Assembly: GCF_000002985.6 (NCBI RefSeq)
Contig: NC_003281.10
Coordinates: 6,200,001-6,264,000, forward strand
Reading direction: 5' to 3'
Length of the DNA: 64,000 bases
DNA from: Caenorhabditis elegans
Taxonomy: Eukaryota; Nematoda; Chromadorea; Rhabditida; Rhabditidae
The notes below the pieces were generated by a model. That model was not told the origin of the DNA. It did not search any database and saw nothing but the letters and a program-made list of their open reading frames with translations. Every line of letters begins with the position of its first letter. Position 1 is the stretch's first letter. Below, piece after piece: positions 23,501-37,516 of this stretch. Made by a program: the position numbers and the translations under genes.

Positions 23501-24257
23501 ATTCTTCATGAAAGATGCAGAGCTTTTTTAAAAATGACTTATACCTTTCGGATCTATCTGGACCGATTTGAAGTAGTAAAAAGTTTCTAGGTTATGTTGT
23601 GAGCTATCAAAAATCAAACCGATAACGTGATATAATTGTTTCGAGTGTGGTGACTAAACTGACAAATTTTCCTTTTTTAACCCGTACTGCATATTATAAA
23701 AACTAATTTATAAAATTTCTAGATGTCTCGGAACAGCACGGCGTGATACGAGGATGCATGGATCGTCTTCTACTATTTGGACTTGATGATGACGTCAGAA
23801 ATATCCTGAGTGCTTACGAGAATCAACGAGTTTGTCGACACACCGATCGAAAGTTACTGAGGTTGTTCCCGTTGTCAGGGCAGACAGATGTGGTTGGTTT
23901 TTTAAATAATTAAAAAATTAGTTTTTGAATTGCAATCTGGATGTAAAAATTTGACAGTTGTACGAGATTCCCACGTTGCATTTGTAATGCATGTCTGAAA
24001 AATATGTGCTAGCAAGTATTTTGAAATACAATTTTGTAAGATTGAGCCTTTTGAAAACTCTGCACTATCGTGGTATTGGTGTCTTTCCCACCTTTAGCCT
24101 ACAGTAACCTTCTTTCGTTTTACAGGTCACATTCTGCTCGTGCAACGGGGATTTCTGCAATGAACATGATATGCTTCGTGAGCTAAGCTCTTCCAACTCA
24201 TTTCAAATTCATTCCGTCCTACTTCTCGTTGCCACGTGGATACTCATCTTATTCTAA
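20572..24257 (+). CDS. Cysteine-rich GPI-anchored protein of Ly6/ET-module type
   Basis: Exons 20572-20696, 20917-21080, 23723-23892 and 24126-24257 join in phase to 196 aa. The N-terminus has a signal peptide (WLTIVLCTLLQATFSFS). The ectodomain has cysteines at CFSCASF, DRCWQPD, VPCSSACF, RGCMD and RVCRH, and ends FCSCNGDFCNE, the C-x-C-x-x-D-x-C-N closing motif seen in Ly6/uPAR and nematode ET-module proteins. The hydrophobic C-terminus (VLLLVATWILILF) with no cytosolic tail fits a GPI-anchor signal. Such proteins act at the cell surface, some (ODR-2-like) in neurons; no specific role is claimed. Exon 2 has two phase-compatible donors 9 bp apart (after 21071 and after 21080). Intron 2 is 2.6 kb. 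AATAAA is at 24422-24427. Confidence 0.78.
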
Positions 24258-24617
24258 CCCTCCCCTTCCAAATAGAAAATGTGTCTTTCTTTCTTCATTT
24301 GACCATCATCAACTCTTTCTTTTAAATTTCTAAAATACCATTTCTTTCAGACGAGTTCAACTTTTTTTTCATTCAGAAGAATTGTATCTCTGTACTTTTT
24401 GATTTGAAAACGCAAAAAAACAATAAAAATTGAAAAAATCCTTATTTTATAAGAAAAAAACTATAATATTTAACAAACAAAACCACCTACAACCCGTAAG
24501 TGCACTGAGAAAAGAATTGGGAAGAGGCAGGAAAAATCAGACATTTTAATAATAGTACATGTAAGTGAATCACTTGAATATTGCATTTCGAAACCGGGAA
24601 TTTTTAGGAGAATATCA
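24258..24617. other. Convergent 3' intergenic region
   Basis: 360 bp between converging stop codons, holding both 3' UTRs. The Ly6-like gene's polyadenylation signal is in the middle. Nothing else is seen. Confidence 0.5.
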
Positions 24618-27600
24618 TTATTTCCTCTCTACAGAAAGAGGGATCCATCTTTGGCTGAGTTGACGATTCATCAGGCTGTCCAGACGAATTTCAAGCTGCA
24701 AGATTTTCAAGTAAATTCTAGATATTTATCTGGAAAACTTACACATCCAAGAACTGGTTTTGCAACAAATGTTCCGTAGTTTGTGTCATCTTTCACATTG
24801 ATTACTACTTTATGATTCAGTAGATCTGATGGGTTTATGTCGATTTCGACACTGAAAAATTATTTTAAGCTGATTTGGAGATAATTAAATATTTTATTAC
24901 ACTTGTGTAAAAATCTTATGCTTATGTGTATTTTTTGTGGGTTTATGTGTATTTTCTGGAATAAATTCACTTACTGGTTATCGAAATGCGGATGTCTCGT
25001 ATTTTTGGCTGTCGGTGTTTTCTTTTTGAAAACCTCCTTATTTCCATCCAACGCCACCAGTTTCACCTGAAAAGTAGTCAGTTTGGCATAACTTGTTTCC
25101 TACAAAATTGAGAAGCCTACATAGTTTGTCGACTATTTAATGTCTATTTTTCAAATAAAAAACATGATACTTACCGAAACATAAGGATTACATTGATCCT
25201 TTTTGTCAAAAGTCATCAAGTCTCGACACCGAATCAGAGCGATCTTGAGCTGATTCACAAGATCGTCAAAATCAATTTGAATTTCGATTTCTCCGCGATT
25301 TTCATCAGCTCTGAGACACAATTCCTCAAATATACGTTTATAAATGTTTAACCTACCTAGTCTCTCTTTTCTTCATCTCGTGCTTGGAACGAAATAGTCT
25401 ACCAAGACGACTGTTGGATCTTCCATGGCTATTCAAAGATCCCTGAGAATCGGAGCGGAGCATCTGAAAATTTGAGGATACGGTTGAAAAATTAGAAGCT
25501 GGATCAGAAGGCGAAACCAAAAATGTTGATTCTTAGGGATATGTGGAGATACAAGTTCTTATCAAAATTTGCATCGGAAACAAAAAATCTGCAAGTGGGT
25601 GTGTGGCTTGTGCTTGAAAAATGAAATTCATCTTAGTACATACCATCTCCGAATTCAAAAACTTTTTAATCATTCCATTCTGAAAATTTTCCTATTTAAA
25701 ATGTATAATATCTAACCTGATAATTATCGACGTTCAACTTAATCTCAACCTCGTCATCTGCCGCGTCTTGGTTGACAGTTTTAGCAGGCTCAACCGCTAC
25801 AACATCTCCGTTGACTTTTCCATTTGCTCGCTCGATGTGGAATGCTGAAACTAGTTCATTCATAGTTTGCGCATATAACATGTTGCATCAGAATATTAGG
25901 TTTTTATAACTACCTATAGCCAAAGTGTTCGCAGTTGAACTTCAAAACAATTAATCGAAATTGGATAATGAGAATCGCATACTATAATATAATGCAGATA
26001 TATCTATAGTAAGACTTGTAGGCAGGTAACAACGACCTACAAAATGCACCGTACTGCTCAGATTTTTCGTTCTGGGTAATCAAAAATACTGCAATTTTGA
26101 ATAAAATCTCTGATTTGTCAAAGAAGCTCGGATTATTGATAATAAGTGAGGGGGTTTAAGTAACACGAATCACACTTACCATTTCCATATTCTCCCAGTA
26201 CATCGTGTCCCAGTTCACTGTTATTTCCTTTCTTTGGTTTTCCTTGAATCAAAGCCTGGAAACTTGAGACTTGTGAACACGCATAAAATCTTTGATTGCA
26301 GTTTTTATAGTAAATTTTTTGAAAATTCGCCGAAATTAAAAGCTAATTGCGTGTACAATTTTGCGAGCGCAAAGCCTTGATCTAATAAAAATCAGATGGT
26401 GCGTGTGTGTGAATTCTAAAGACTATTCTACCCTACCCTTTTAGAATTTTTCATAAACATTTTAAGCGGGAAATTTAAATATCTACATTATTTCTCAGCT
26501 TTTCCTCCTCCTTCTCTTGTCGCAACTCTTGCATCTTGATTGCGTCTCCTTCAGTTTTTTGGAGCACCTATAATTCTTGGGTTCGGGGTTTCTGATCGTT
26601 TTGACAGAAAAAACGTTGGTAAAATTAGAGACAAAAAGGTAAGTACCACCACCAAAAAATATGTAGGACAGGAAGATTAAGCTATTATATATATATATAC
26701 TTTTTCTTAAATTAAAACCAAAAAATAAATTAGAAATCACATCACACACAACAAACTGCCAGATAGTAAAGTGAAAAAGCCACGCAAAAAAACTTTGAAA
26801 AAAAACAGAAAAAAAAGTTATCTTAAAATTTAAAAACTCACCCGAATCCTTGTTGTAATAACTATGGGACTCTGGTGAACACCTAGTGTGAGCATGTGCA
26901 TCTGTTGGTTCTGCTCCAAATTAGGTTCTTTGAGAAGTGTCGTAAGAGGAATGTTCAGAGAGCCAAGAGATCTGCGTGTACCATCGTCCACTGCCTGCAA
27001 ATGATATCACCTTATTTTTGAACATATCTGAGTTTTTTTAAAAATAACTCTCTCACCTCAAATTTCAATTCCTGTCCTTCTAGATGTCTCACAAAAAACA
27101 AGAACTTAGACTGAAACAGTGGATTAACCGTTTTCACTTTGACCGGTGTTCTCTGTGTCTCCTTTCCCAAACTGACTTCCACAAATGGAGATGGCTCAAG
27201 TTTTGACTTTGGATACTGAAACATATTGTTTTAAATTTTCAATAATAACCTTAAAAACTTACTGGAAGGTCTGCTACAGAATCAATATAAACCATGAGTA
27301 GTGCCGAATGAATTGGTTTATCTGCTTGTCCCCATTCAGCTTCCCATTCTTGTTTCTCAAGATGACGGAGTTCTGTGGAGAGATTCATCCATGTGGCTTT
27401 GATGTGAAGATCTCCATGCTTACAGCCTTCCAATGGATACCACTGAAATGTCTAGAGTTGTCCGAATTCATAATTTAAGTACTTACCTTATCAATAGTTC
27501 CCTTAGCTTGAACTAATTTCAAGTCAACTGACAGTCTTCCCAGCTCTTCATCTTTTCCTTGATCCTCATCAAACAACTCAATTCTCAACTTCTGTCCATC

Positions 27601-30600
27601 AGCCTGATCTACCACGGCTTCAAAATATTCATTCCAAATCGGGTTCAAGTCATCGTCAATGGTTCGGGTCTTGAAGAATTGCGATCCCACTTGGATTTCC
27701 GCGTACGGATCTGATTTTCCCTTTTTAATAAAAGAGATGTCTCGATTTTCGAGATTCTTTGCTTCGATGATTTTCAGACGGACCACACCCTGAAAGACTA
27801 CGTATGGATAAGAAACTTCACAAGAGCTGAAGAATCATCTCTACTTTTATACAGAAAAACTAATTGCAGTAGGCCACTCTTGTCGCGAATGAACGATTGA
27901 TTTCTGATGATTTGAACAAAAAACTAACATCTGGTTCTGGGAAGTAGAGTTGAGTGACATCTACATCAGGAGCTAGTGGCACAACGATCTCATTCGGCAG
28001 GACACACAGCGCTGCGATCTGAAAACTTTGCACTTATTTTTAAAGTTCGAAAATACAATGTCTACCTGGCTATTAATTACACTTCGAATCGCATCGATAA
28101 GTCCTGGTAACTCGACCATTTCTCCCATTCCAGTCAAGTTGAAATCCATTTTTGGCATCTCGAGGAACGTTCCAGAGACTCCACCAACCATTGGGGGATA
28201 CGGTAGAAGAGGTTTCAGAATTGCACGGAGTTTTCCGGAAAACTGAAAATTTTTTTAAAAATTAAATAGATGCTAGATCTCACCTGAATATTATTCATTC
28301 CACCAGTAAATCCACAGCATGAAACCGTAAAGTCAGCGTCACCAGCGTATGCAACATCCATATCCACTATGATACGATCACGTCCGACATTTGTTGTGTA
28401 CACTTTGATTCCACCAACTCTACATGGAATATCACCCATGTCCATTTTGGTAAATTTAAAGTTTTTGAACATTCCCGGCATTTGAGCCTGAAAACTATTT
28501 TTAGTGAGTTAGAATTTTAATTGGTTTGCCAACATTTTATACTACATTTTCGGTGGCATTCTTAATTTCACAGAACATTTTTTAACTGAAAGCAGGCAGA
28601 GTATATAAGTAATAAATGCCGGAAAAGTACTCACCTTAACCTGCGGAATAATGAAGTCATTCATAAAAGTTTTTGTATATTCTCCAACATATGGCCACAA
28701 CTGATGAATAACCTTATTCAACCACTCAACACGTTCCGTATCTGGAAATTGTACCCACGCGGGGAGGTCTTGAAGTTGAGCCATTATGACTTCTCGCTCT
28801 CGAAGAGCTGTTGCTCGCAGAGCTATTAACCTGAAAACGTCTCCTAATGATGTATACAGAAGGAATAGGGGTTAGTTTATATATTTGTGTCATTGGGTGC
28901 TCACGCCTTTCAACTTAAAAATCCACACACATGCTGGTTCCATAAATCCCATTAAAAATTGCTGCCAAAAAATAGAAAAGTGTTTGGTTGGTCAGAAAAT
29001 ATTATCCATTTCAGTTAAAATGTTTAGAGCGCAGCACCAAAATTTCAATGGGAAATATTGGAACAAAATTCCGCATGAACATTCATCTCTGATGTTCTAA
29101 GAGAATGTGTTTTCTTTATTTTGTTTTCGATTCCCTTAAGTTTAACTTGAATAATATCTCACCTTCGCTCTCTCTTCCTCCACAAATAGCTTTTTGTGAC
29201 GCTAGCGATTATGATGATCAGAACCCATACAAACGAGTAGTCCCATTTTCCTAAAAGATCAGAATACTTCGTTTATGTTTTTGAAATATTATAGAAATTT
29301 AAAAAAATTTACCCAAGAAAAATGTGAATGTGGAGAGAATTGCACTGCCCACAAGTGGAACCAGATAAGACTGCCAACTCATTGGGTCTGTTGGGACTGC
29401 TTCTGAAAATGTTACAATCAATTCCCCCATAATATTAAAAATGAAAATTATGAAGATTTCCGGGCGCATTTCAAAAAGGAACTCCTTCGAAATAAAAACT
29501 TTGAAAGCAATTCATCGTTGCTATTTGTGTTGGTTGAGCTGCGACCTTGGTGACTAGTAGTTATGGAAACTGCTTCGAATTTTTGAACAAATACGCTGAT
29601 CTAATTTGATTTTCAAAAAAATTGGCAGCTGGTAAAATTGAAACATTAAGTTAATTTATTCAAATTCAAAGACAAATATAACTTTTTAATATTGTAAAGA
29701 CTTATAAAAATTCAGTCTGAAAACTGAAAAAAAGTGTATGTCTAGTTTAATTTTGAATTCGCGGGGAAGAAAAGATATTGCCGACTAATGGTCGTGTGGG
29801 TGGTGGGCGTTGTTACCGTCGCTGATTGGTTGGCTAGCTTTCCGTTTGCGTGCGCGTTTGAAAAATTAGGTTTGGAAGCTGGAAAAATAGGGATTCCTGT
29901 TATAAAAAGATGCTGGGAAACAAGTTTTTTTAATATTTCGGAATCAATTCGTTTTCTTTTGTTGGAAACCCTAATTTTTCAAAAACCTTAAGAGAAAAGT
30001 GTCAAAAATGGGTATAATGTTGACTGATGTTTCACCTACTAAACAAACAAACAAAAAACTTGAAATGCAAACAAAATCTTCTCAATTTTCAAATAGGGAA
30101 ATGAGATTCTAATCCTTCTCAAAATCTCATTCAAACATTTTTCTTTGCAAAAAAAGAGGAAAACATCTTGTTTCTTATAATATTCGAATAGGGTTTTGCT
30201 GGGGTCGAGAAGAGGCAAAAATGAGGCAAAGAGTTTAGTAGATAGTGAGAAACGCAGAGAAACATACAAACTTTTTGGAGCAACGAAGAAGTCCTTGGGT
30301 GAGAAGAAGAAAAAAGAAGAAGCACAAGAGACGGAGGAGCACAAAAAATAGAATGACGTGGAACAATATATTTGTTTTTTATTTTAAATTTAAAATTGTA
30401 TTAAAATTAATGGTTGGAAAATGGAAATATATGCAATTTACTTTTGAAATATAATATTTTTATTAAGTAACCATAAAAAGATAAGAATAGGCTTCTAATC
30501 CTTTGCGTGAAATCGGGATGAGAAAAACGGTAGTAGCGAAAAAGCCCAATAACGGTATTTTTTTGTGTTAAACCCTCACGTTTCGCGTTTCCCGTTTTTT

Positions 30601-30891
30601 TGTATCTCGGATTTGCGCGCCATGCTAATTATAATTATAAATATAATAAGTTTTTGCGCGCGCTCCTAAAATTAACACCAATATGTTATATTTCGCGCCA
30701 CAAATGTAGCCGCTCTCATCTTTTGGTGGAATCTAAATATGATTTTCTGCTATTGTCTCATATCTGCCTGCCAACATGCCTGCCTACTTATTGCCTATAG
30801 GATATACTTGATATTCATTTAGTTTTAGATAGTTGCAGAAAAATTTGTTCAGAAAAAAAAAAAACTCACCTTTCTTTGCCACTGTGTCCAT
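24618..30891 (-). CDS. esyt-2: Extended synaptotagmin (E-Syt), SMP + three C2 domains
   Basis: E-Syts tether ER to plasma membrane and move lipids. Translated exons on the minus strand give, in order: a short N-terminus; two hydrophobic segments (about residues 18-37 and 42-57) forming the ER hairpin; a basic YLWRKRERR; the lipid-binding SMP domain (about 85-285, with LPAWVQFPDTERVEWLNK); C2A (290-400) with GKSDPYAEI and FDEDQGKDEE, which keeps calcium-ligand acidic residues; C2B (430-550), where the usual SDPYV is SPFVEV, so calcium ligands look lost; a Glu/Lys coiled stretch; a variable linker; and a C-terminal C2 (KKDQCNPYVSV ... VERK). The stop is TAA at 24618. The start at 30891 follows a 1.4-kb first intron and is uncertain; other first exons may exist. 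The symbol is from memory of C. elegans naming. Confidence 0.85.
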
Positions 30892-33800
30892 TGTTTCAAT
30901 TGGTTCAGCCTCCTCAACCTTGAATTTTATAAGGTTTCAGTAATTGTGGGCTTGGCTCAATTTCCTGAAATAAAAAAATATCTGTTTGGAGGCGGGAAAA
31001 CTAAAATAGCCATCAAGAAATTAAGAACATGGAAAAAAATCAAAAATTGCACAATTGTTGCTATTAGTCTAATTTTCTGATTTTAATTACCAAAAGATCA
31101 AGACAGAAAACACAAAAAACTTTCTCAAAGCGGAAGTTCAAAAAAAAAAAAGAAATCAAGGTGGGTTCATATGAGAATTGGCGCGGCTGTTACTTTACGA
31201 CAGGATATGTTTAGATGACAATAGGGAGGATATGTTTAGATGGGCTTTATACGATTGTTAAGTGATAGAAAACAACTGATTGATTGATAATGATAACAAA
31301 TAGTAAACACATTACTTGTTAAAATCTTATGAAAATTCCCAGTCGACTCTAAAAAAAATACGCTGCTTCAAAGATTTTTAGGTACCAGAAAGTGAAAAAG
31401 AATAAGATGAACAACTTGGATATTCATAGACAAAAAAGTGGCGTTGTTGTTGTTATATTTTACGTGCTTTTGGTCGGCGTTTCACTTTCACTCAATACTT
31501 TTTTCAAAGAAAGTAATTTAGTTTTGGTTTAGCGGTATTTTTTTCCAAATTCAAAAACTTTAAAAATCTATTCATTTATTTTGGATGGCAGAGTTAATTA
31601 AGAAATTTTGAAGCCTTGAACAGATCGAACTGGAAACTGACACCTATGTAATACTAAATAAAGTTAGCAAAACTGAATAGATATGGGTTTACGGTAGTAA
31701 TAAAGATTTCTTTACTTTCGAGAAATGTCATCTATATAGTAATTGTTTTTAATTTTTGGAAACAAATATTCTCAAAATTATATCTATGGAAAAATGGAAC
31801 TTAATAGTGCAGTACTACTTGCGGGTTAGATAATCTTGCTCTCAACTTTAAAGTCCGAAGTTTCTTAAACTTTTACTACCAAAATTCCATTAACCACGAA
31901 AAAAGGAATTAAGTGTACCTACTGATTGTATTTTCTTATCACCCCGACTCCTACTATCTCTCTTATCAATTCGTATTATTTTCCCATCACCACCTAAATA
32001 TTACAACATAAAAATACATATTCTCATGCAACAAAATCAAGGTAAAGAGAAAAAATCATGTCAAATTCTGAAGAGAACACGGGGAAAAGTTTCTCAATTT
32101 TCTAAATCATTTGTTGTCTGATTCACTGTTTCATAGTCTGCGTATCCTCAACCAATAGTACTTACTAATGATTTCTCTGCGCCTCTTGACTGTTATCGTT
32201 TTGTATATTTACGGTGTGTGTTCGATATATTATATTTATATTTACGAATACATATGGAATTGATCATACCTCAGAGAAAAGAGAAGAAACAAAAATTGAA
32301 CAAAAAACGTATAGAAGAAAATCTAGAAATATTGGTTTTTGTTTTAGAACACAGTACAACATCCGAAAAGTACCTGATAGGTATTTGGCGGCAAACTCTT
32401 GACCAACGTATCCCAAAAAAAGTATAAACCTAATTCAGAAGTTGGTACAGTTTTTCAAACCAAACTTAGACAAATTTTGATCCAAATCTCACCTATCCTT
32501 TATCAAAGTTTTTCTTATGCAATTTGAAATTTGGGTAAGGCATTAGATATAGTTGGAGCAAACCTGTTTTATACCAAGCTTTGCCAACTTCTAAACCAAG
32601 TTAAGATTATTTGGGCAAAACATGAACAAAAAAATTCTGCCAAATGCCGAGGGAGTCGAATAGATAGAATTCGTGTTTAAATTGTTTTTTAATGCTTCAC
32701 TTAATTTCGAAATATCTCATTGATGGACGGCGACAAAAAATTTTTTTTGGCATGGCAAGATTTTTTATTTAATTTTAAATAATATCAGTGTTGCTCAAAT
32801 TTCAAACGTTAGATTTAAAAAATAACAATAAAATAAAAATAAAAAGGATCAACAATTAGGAACAAACTATTTCGCAGTCAAAATATCATAAATTTGAAAA
32901 GAACTTCTAGATTTCAAATATATTTATTCAATTTGTGTCTGTCGGAAAGGAATCCCGGTTGTCTTTGAGCAGAGCACAAACAGAGCAGCTCCACAGTGTT
33001 GACACATTTCTCAGGTTCTTTTTGTTGAAAAATGTAGGTTTTTTGAGTATAGTTTTGTACTGTTAAGTGATGGTTAGTCATTGAAAAATTGACTCATTTC
33101 ATCAGTGGCTCAAGAGCCCGAAAGTTAAAAAATCTGGCAAGAAAAATCTGGGTGGTTCCGAAAATTATGAGTTTTGAGGGAGGAAGAAGAAAGCACTAAA
33201 AATTTGAAATTTTATCGATTTACGGGGAATGAATTTTTTTTTTTTTTATTTCGATTACTCGAGCAAAAATCTAAAAGATAAAAGTAAATCACGAAGAAAA
33301 CGGACGACGTGGAAACAATAAACTAATACTGGAAAGTGACAACATTTGGGACCTCTAGTTATATGTTTACAGTCGGTGTATTTGAGCACACGTACAACGT
33401 GGCAAGTGTATCTTTCTATGTGTTCTCTCACAATGGCGTACTCTCTCATGTAACAGATAGGCATTGTTTGGCAGTGTTCTTTATTAAATCAAGAAGTTTA
33501 CAATTTCTTATGATTTGCGTGAAAAAAATCTTAAAAACCGCTAGCAAAAGTTTTGTCAGAATTTCTCATTTTTTCCCAAGTATGTTTCATTAAAACTATC
33601 AAAATTTAGGACAAATGAATGACAGTAAAGAGAGCATGAATTCAGAATTCATTGCAAGATGTGTGAAAAGGTATGTAAAATTATTAAATTTGAATTCCAT
33701 CGGTTAGATGCAAATGATTACATATCGGAACGCCCGTTGCGGAATAGTGGATTCTGAAATTGAAATTGTATTTTTTACTAACATAACAATCTCCTCTTAT

Positions 33801-34095
33801 TTAGTTTTTAGATTTTTAAAAGATCTCGAATAACTTGTTACATTTTCATTCAGTTGATTAAAACTAGAGCTTTATATCTTGATTAATGTTCAGATTTTCA
33901 CGCAGAAACAGAAATGTTTGCAAACCTTCAAAACGAACTGCCTTTTGTTTAAACGCATGTGCCAAAGTTTAAGTGAAATTTTTGTTAGGCAGATAGGAAG
34001 GCAAGTGTTATTCAGAAGTCAAAAAATAAGTGCGAATTCATTTACAAAAATTATGATATTTTATATCCAATAATAATGTGTTTGAGATGCTAAAT
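30892..34095. other. Intergenic, 3.2 kb, no gene seen
   Basis: Sequence upstream of the E-Syt start and downstream of the first WSN gene. It is AT-rich with long A and T runs; open frames are short and lack start and splice support. A further E-Syt 5' exon could lie just above 30891 (an acceptor-like site sits near 30965), but no in-frame ATG is visible there. Confidence 0.45.
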
Positions 34096-36692
34096 TTATA
34101 TTGTTCCCCTTCTCACCTTTCTATTGTATTTTCTATTCTGCTCCAAAAACACAATAAAGTTATCAATAAGATCCATTGACTTCAGTGGCTTCTTATCAAC
34201 AGTCGTGTATTTTCCGTGGAAGTCCAAAAGTTGGTTCAAATTGTCAAATGTTTCAGAAGCTTTCAACAGATCTACAAGAGCATCCACGTATTCAGTTGAA
34301 TCCATCCATTTGTGCATCTGAGCCACCGGAATACCAATTGCTTTGATTACACCGTCAGTGTCCGACAGTCCAGTGAAAAACTCATTGATGAATTGACATT
34401 TAGCTTCTGTTTTTGATTGCTGCTCACCCTCCAAAAGCATATTAAGGGCGAGGAATATTTCTTCATAAGATCCGGTGACTGTTCCGTTAAGTCCAGAAAA
34501 TAAAGCAATGAGATCATTATCGTGAATGCTTACAAGTCGTGTTGCATCTTCCAGTGCTTTCCAAACATCTCTGAACTTATTATCACGGGATAGTTGAGTG
34601 AATTCAACTAGATTATCCATAAAGTGTCTATAATTTCTTGTTTCAGTAATAGTGATAACACTTCGCACGTAACGGAGAAGATATGCAGTGTCTACAGAAA
34701 TTTCTCCAATTTGCTCGAGGATGGTACGGTAGAGAGCAGCGGTTTTCTGATCTTTGATTCGAACGCCAAATTGTTTTTTCATGATTGAAACCATCTTGTT
34801 GTCATTTTGAAGAGAATCCAAAATAGTGCGAAATCCTTCAGCCCTGTACCTAGCGTTAGCGACACTTTTCATAATTTGAGCTATGGTTCTGCTTTCCGCT
34901 TTTTGCAAGTTCTTAAACAAATCAAGCATAGTTTGAATGCGCATGAGCTTTGCTGGAAGAAAAACCATATTTCCTTTAGGAGAAGATTCATCGAAGAATG
35001 CTTTGAACAAAAGTTGATATCCAAAATCTCCATTTGAGTTGCTTTGATTCAATCGTTTCACAATATCGTTGGCAGAAAACAACTTTTTTGAGAATGAAGA
35101 GTCTTTTTCGAATGCTGTGACAAGTTCGGAACATCTTTCGTTCACTTGTTTCACATCTCCACCAAAGTTATAAACTAGTCGGGATCCTGCGATTAATGCA
35201 TTTTTTACATCTTCAACACCACCAAGACCCGAGGAAAACGCATTTCGAGTTGCCTCGGAGATAGTCTCAAAATCTTTTGAACTGATTTTCTTCTTGAGAC
35301 CTTCCAACAAATCTGCTAGAGCTTCTGCTCCATCTCCGCTTCTGGCATTTAAATCATCCAAATCATTTTCAGTGCTTAACTTTAACTCAGAGATCCTCTG
35401 AATAAAACTATCCTGATCATCAGTGGTTTCGGTTGCGTTACGAAGTGCTTTTTTGACTGCTGTGAATAGGTTCTTTGTCAACTCAGTCTTCGCGCCCTCC
35501 AGTTGTGAGTTGAGTTCTGTGAACGAAGAATCTCCATTTTTGAGCTCTCGTCTGGTGAGCCTCAAAGTTGTAATGAGCAATTGGAATACATCGTCTGGAA
35601 TTGACTTCTGAGAAAGGATGATGTTATTGATTGTATCAGTTTTGGCGAATCCTCCAGTCAAGTAGAGCTCATCAAGTGCAATATAGAAGTATAAGACATT
35701 AAGATCCTTTATCTGGTTCAAGTCAGCAAGAGCTTCTGCAGATGGTTCATCAAACTCGGCGTGAAGAGGATTGTTGTACTTTTCTGGGAATTAGAAATAC
35801 AACTCGTATACGCTGAATTACCACAAACTTAATTTCGAGGCTAAAACTCATAGTTTGGTGTCAAATGTGCCATTAACCGAAGGATTTCTTTCTCTTAAGT
35901 TTTGTTATTATAAACGTCACTTTCAGTCACTTGTATCTTTTTTATTTTCAAGAAATTTATACTCGGAAATATTCAAAAACACATCGACAATGAGACCATC
36001 AGTTTATAGTTCCTTCAGAAAATATTTGCTTTTAAACAACAAAAAACAATGCAGAACATTCTACGTATTGCACAAATGAGGTTTCTTCAACTACGTCATA
36101 GATCACAATCGCCAAAATAGTTTTGCACATTGCGTATAAAAATTCTTACAAGATCCTATTTTCTATATAAGAAACGTGCAGATTTACTAAAATTTGTGTG
36201 AAAACTATGTAAAAAATTTGCATTTCGCGGTTTAGAATATCTCTCATTATAGATAGAAGTTGATAAAATATCACTTACTTGAAGCAAATGGATTCGAAGA
36301 CTTTTTTGGTTCAGAAGTTTTACGTTGTCCAGAAGCAAATCCGACGATGATAACCAATCCAAGGATCAGTGTGAGGTTGAAAACTGAAAAAAATATTTGA
36401 AAATATGCGAGAAAGGTATTATTTCTTAATATGAAACTTTTGACCCTTGGACAATCTAAAACAAATATAATAAAGTTACCGGCTGGAATGTCTTTTTTCC
36501 CAAGAAATCATGAAAAAACATCTTTAATTTTGAAAATGCTGCAAAAACAAAGTTTTTTTAAGACTATATTTTTGTTTAAAACTAGATAGACTGTGAGCAC
36601 TTTCTCTCAGCATTGTTTCCACTTGTAGTAGAAGACAGAATATTTTCAATTAAATCGGATTAATTTAAATGATAACAAATTATACCTTTCAT
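34096..36692 (-). CDS. WSN-domain protein, copy 1 (intact), secreted
   Basis: Exons 36686-36692, 36279-36383 and 34096-35783 join in phase to 599 aa. A 7-nt first coding exon (ATGAAAG) leads into a signal peptide (MKVFNLTLILGLVIIVGFAS). The WSN domain, a worm-specific N-terminal domain of unknown function, is seen around residues 70-125: YFYIALDELYLTGGF, then SQKSIPDDVFQLLITT and LTRRELKNGDSSF. A long helical region of about 450 aa follows, with conserved patches shared with copies 2 and 3 (GGVEDVKNALIAGSRLVYNFGG; NEFFTGLSD; VDALVDLLKASE). The end contains AATAGAAAG followed by a possible GTGAGA donor, so the final residues may differ if another exon exists downstream. Paralogues lie at 37.5-39.8 and 41.8-44.6 kb, same strand. 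Confidence 0.82.
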
Positions 36693-37516
36693 AGTTTCAG
36701 CTGATCCACTTTACTTTGTTCAAATCCTTGGAACAATGAAGATAACTGAAAAGTTGTACAGCTGAATTTTCATTCACTTTTATACTTTTAACGTCAGGCA
36801 GAAAACAAAAGGTTTTTGAAAAAAAGGTTTGAAAAACTGAATATCTAATCAAAATTATATCTTTTGAAAAAAAAACGAACAAAGTTCAAGAAGATGTGAT
36901 TGTTGGAAAATTCATTAAAAGTTAACTAAAATGGCAAATTAATAACACCTGAATACTCAAATAAGTCATGAAAAGAAATTGAATTCATATGATAATGAAA
37001 TGTGAAAAATGGGCATGTAGGTAGGTGGAGGCGGCGGCTGTGTGATTTCGAATTTCGAGAGTTTTTATAGGTGCTTAATAGGCGTCCAAGTTCCCATTGG
37101 TGGGAAAGTTCACTTTTTTGTTAATGCCATTTCATAAAAGACTCTTTTGCTCATTTTCCCATGAGGTTCAAATCGTTATGTATAAATTTTAATTGGGGAG
37201 AATTATGGGATTTTTTGCTTCGCGAACGGAACGCAAACAACTTCAATGATCAAAGGTTTATTCAATCTGGACAATGAAAAATATGAAAAAATGGAAGAAT
37301 ATGAAGAAAACGACGTCGTCATCACTTTGCTCCGGTTTTCTGAAAATACAATATTTTATAGGGTTTCGACAAAAAAGGAGGGCAAAATTAAATACAATTC
37401 CCTTTTTTTTTCCTCTTTTTACTATGGAGATAAGAAACGAAAGAAAAAATATATAGTGTAGTCGAAACTGTGTGGAAACTTTTGTGGAAGAAAAAAAACT
37501 TGCACTTACCATATCC
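36693..37516. other. Intergenic between WSN copies 1 and 2
   Basis: 824 bp, AT-rich. It should hold the promoter of copy 1 near 36700-36900 and the 3' region of copy 2. Short open frames rich in Lys/Phe are low-complexity; no gene is supported. Confidence 0.45.

Noticed and set aside
29557-29570. X-box-like GTAGTTATGGAAAC in the first E-Syt intron
   Set aside because: One mismatch to the consensus and a single chance match in 64 kb is expected; not enough to call.
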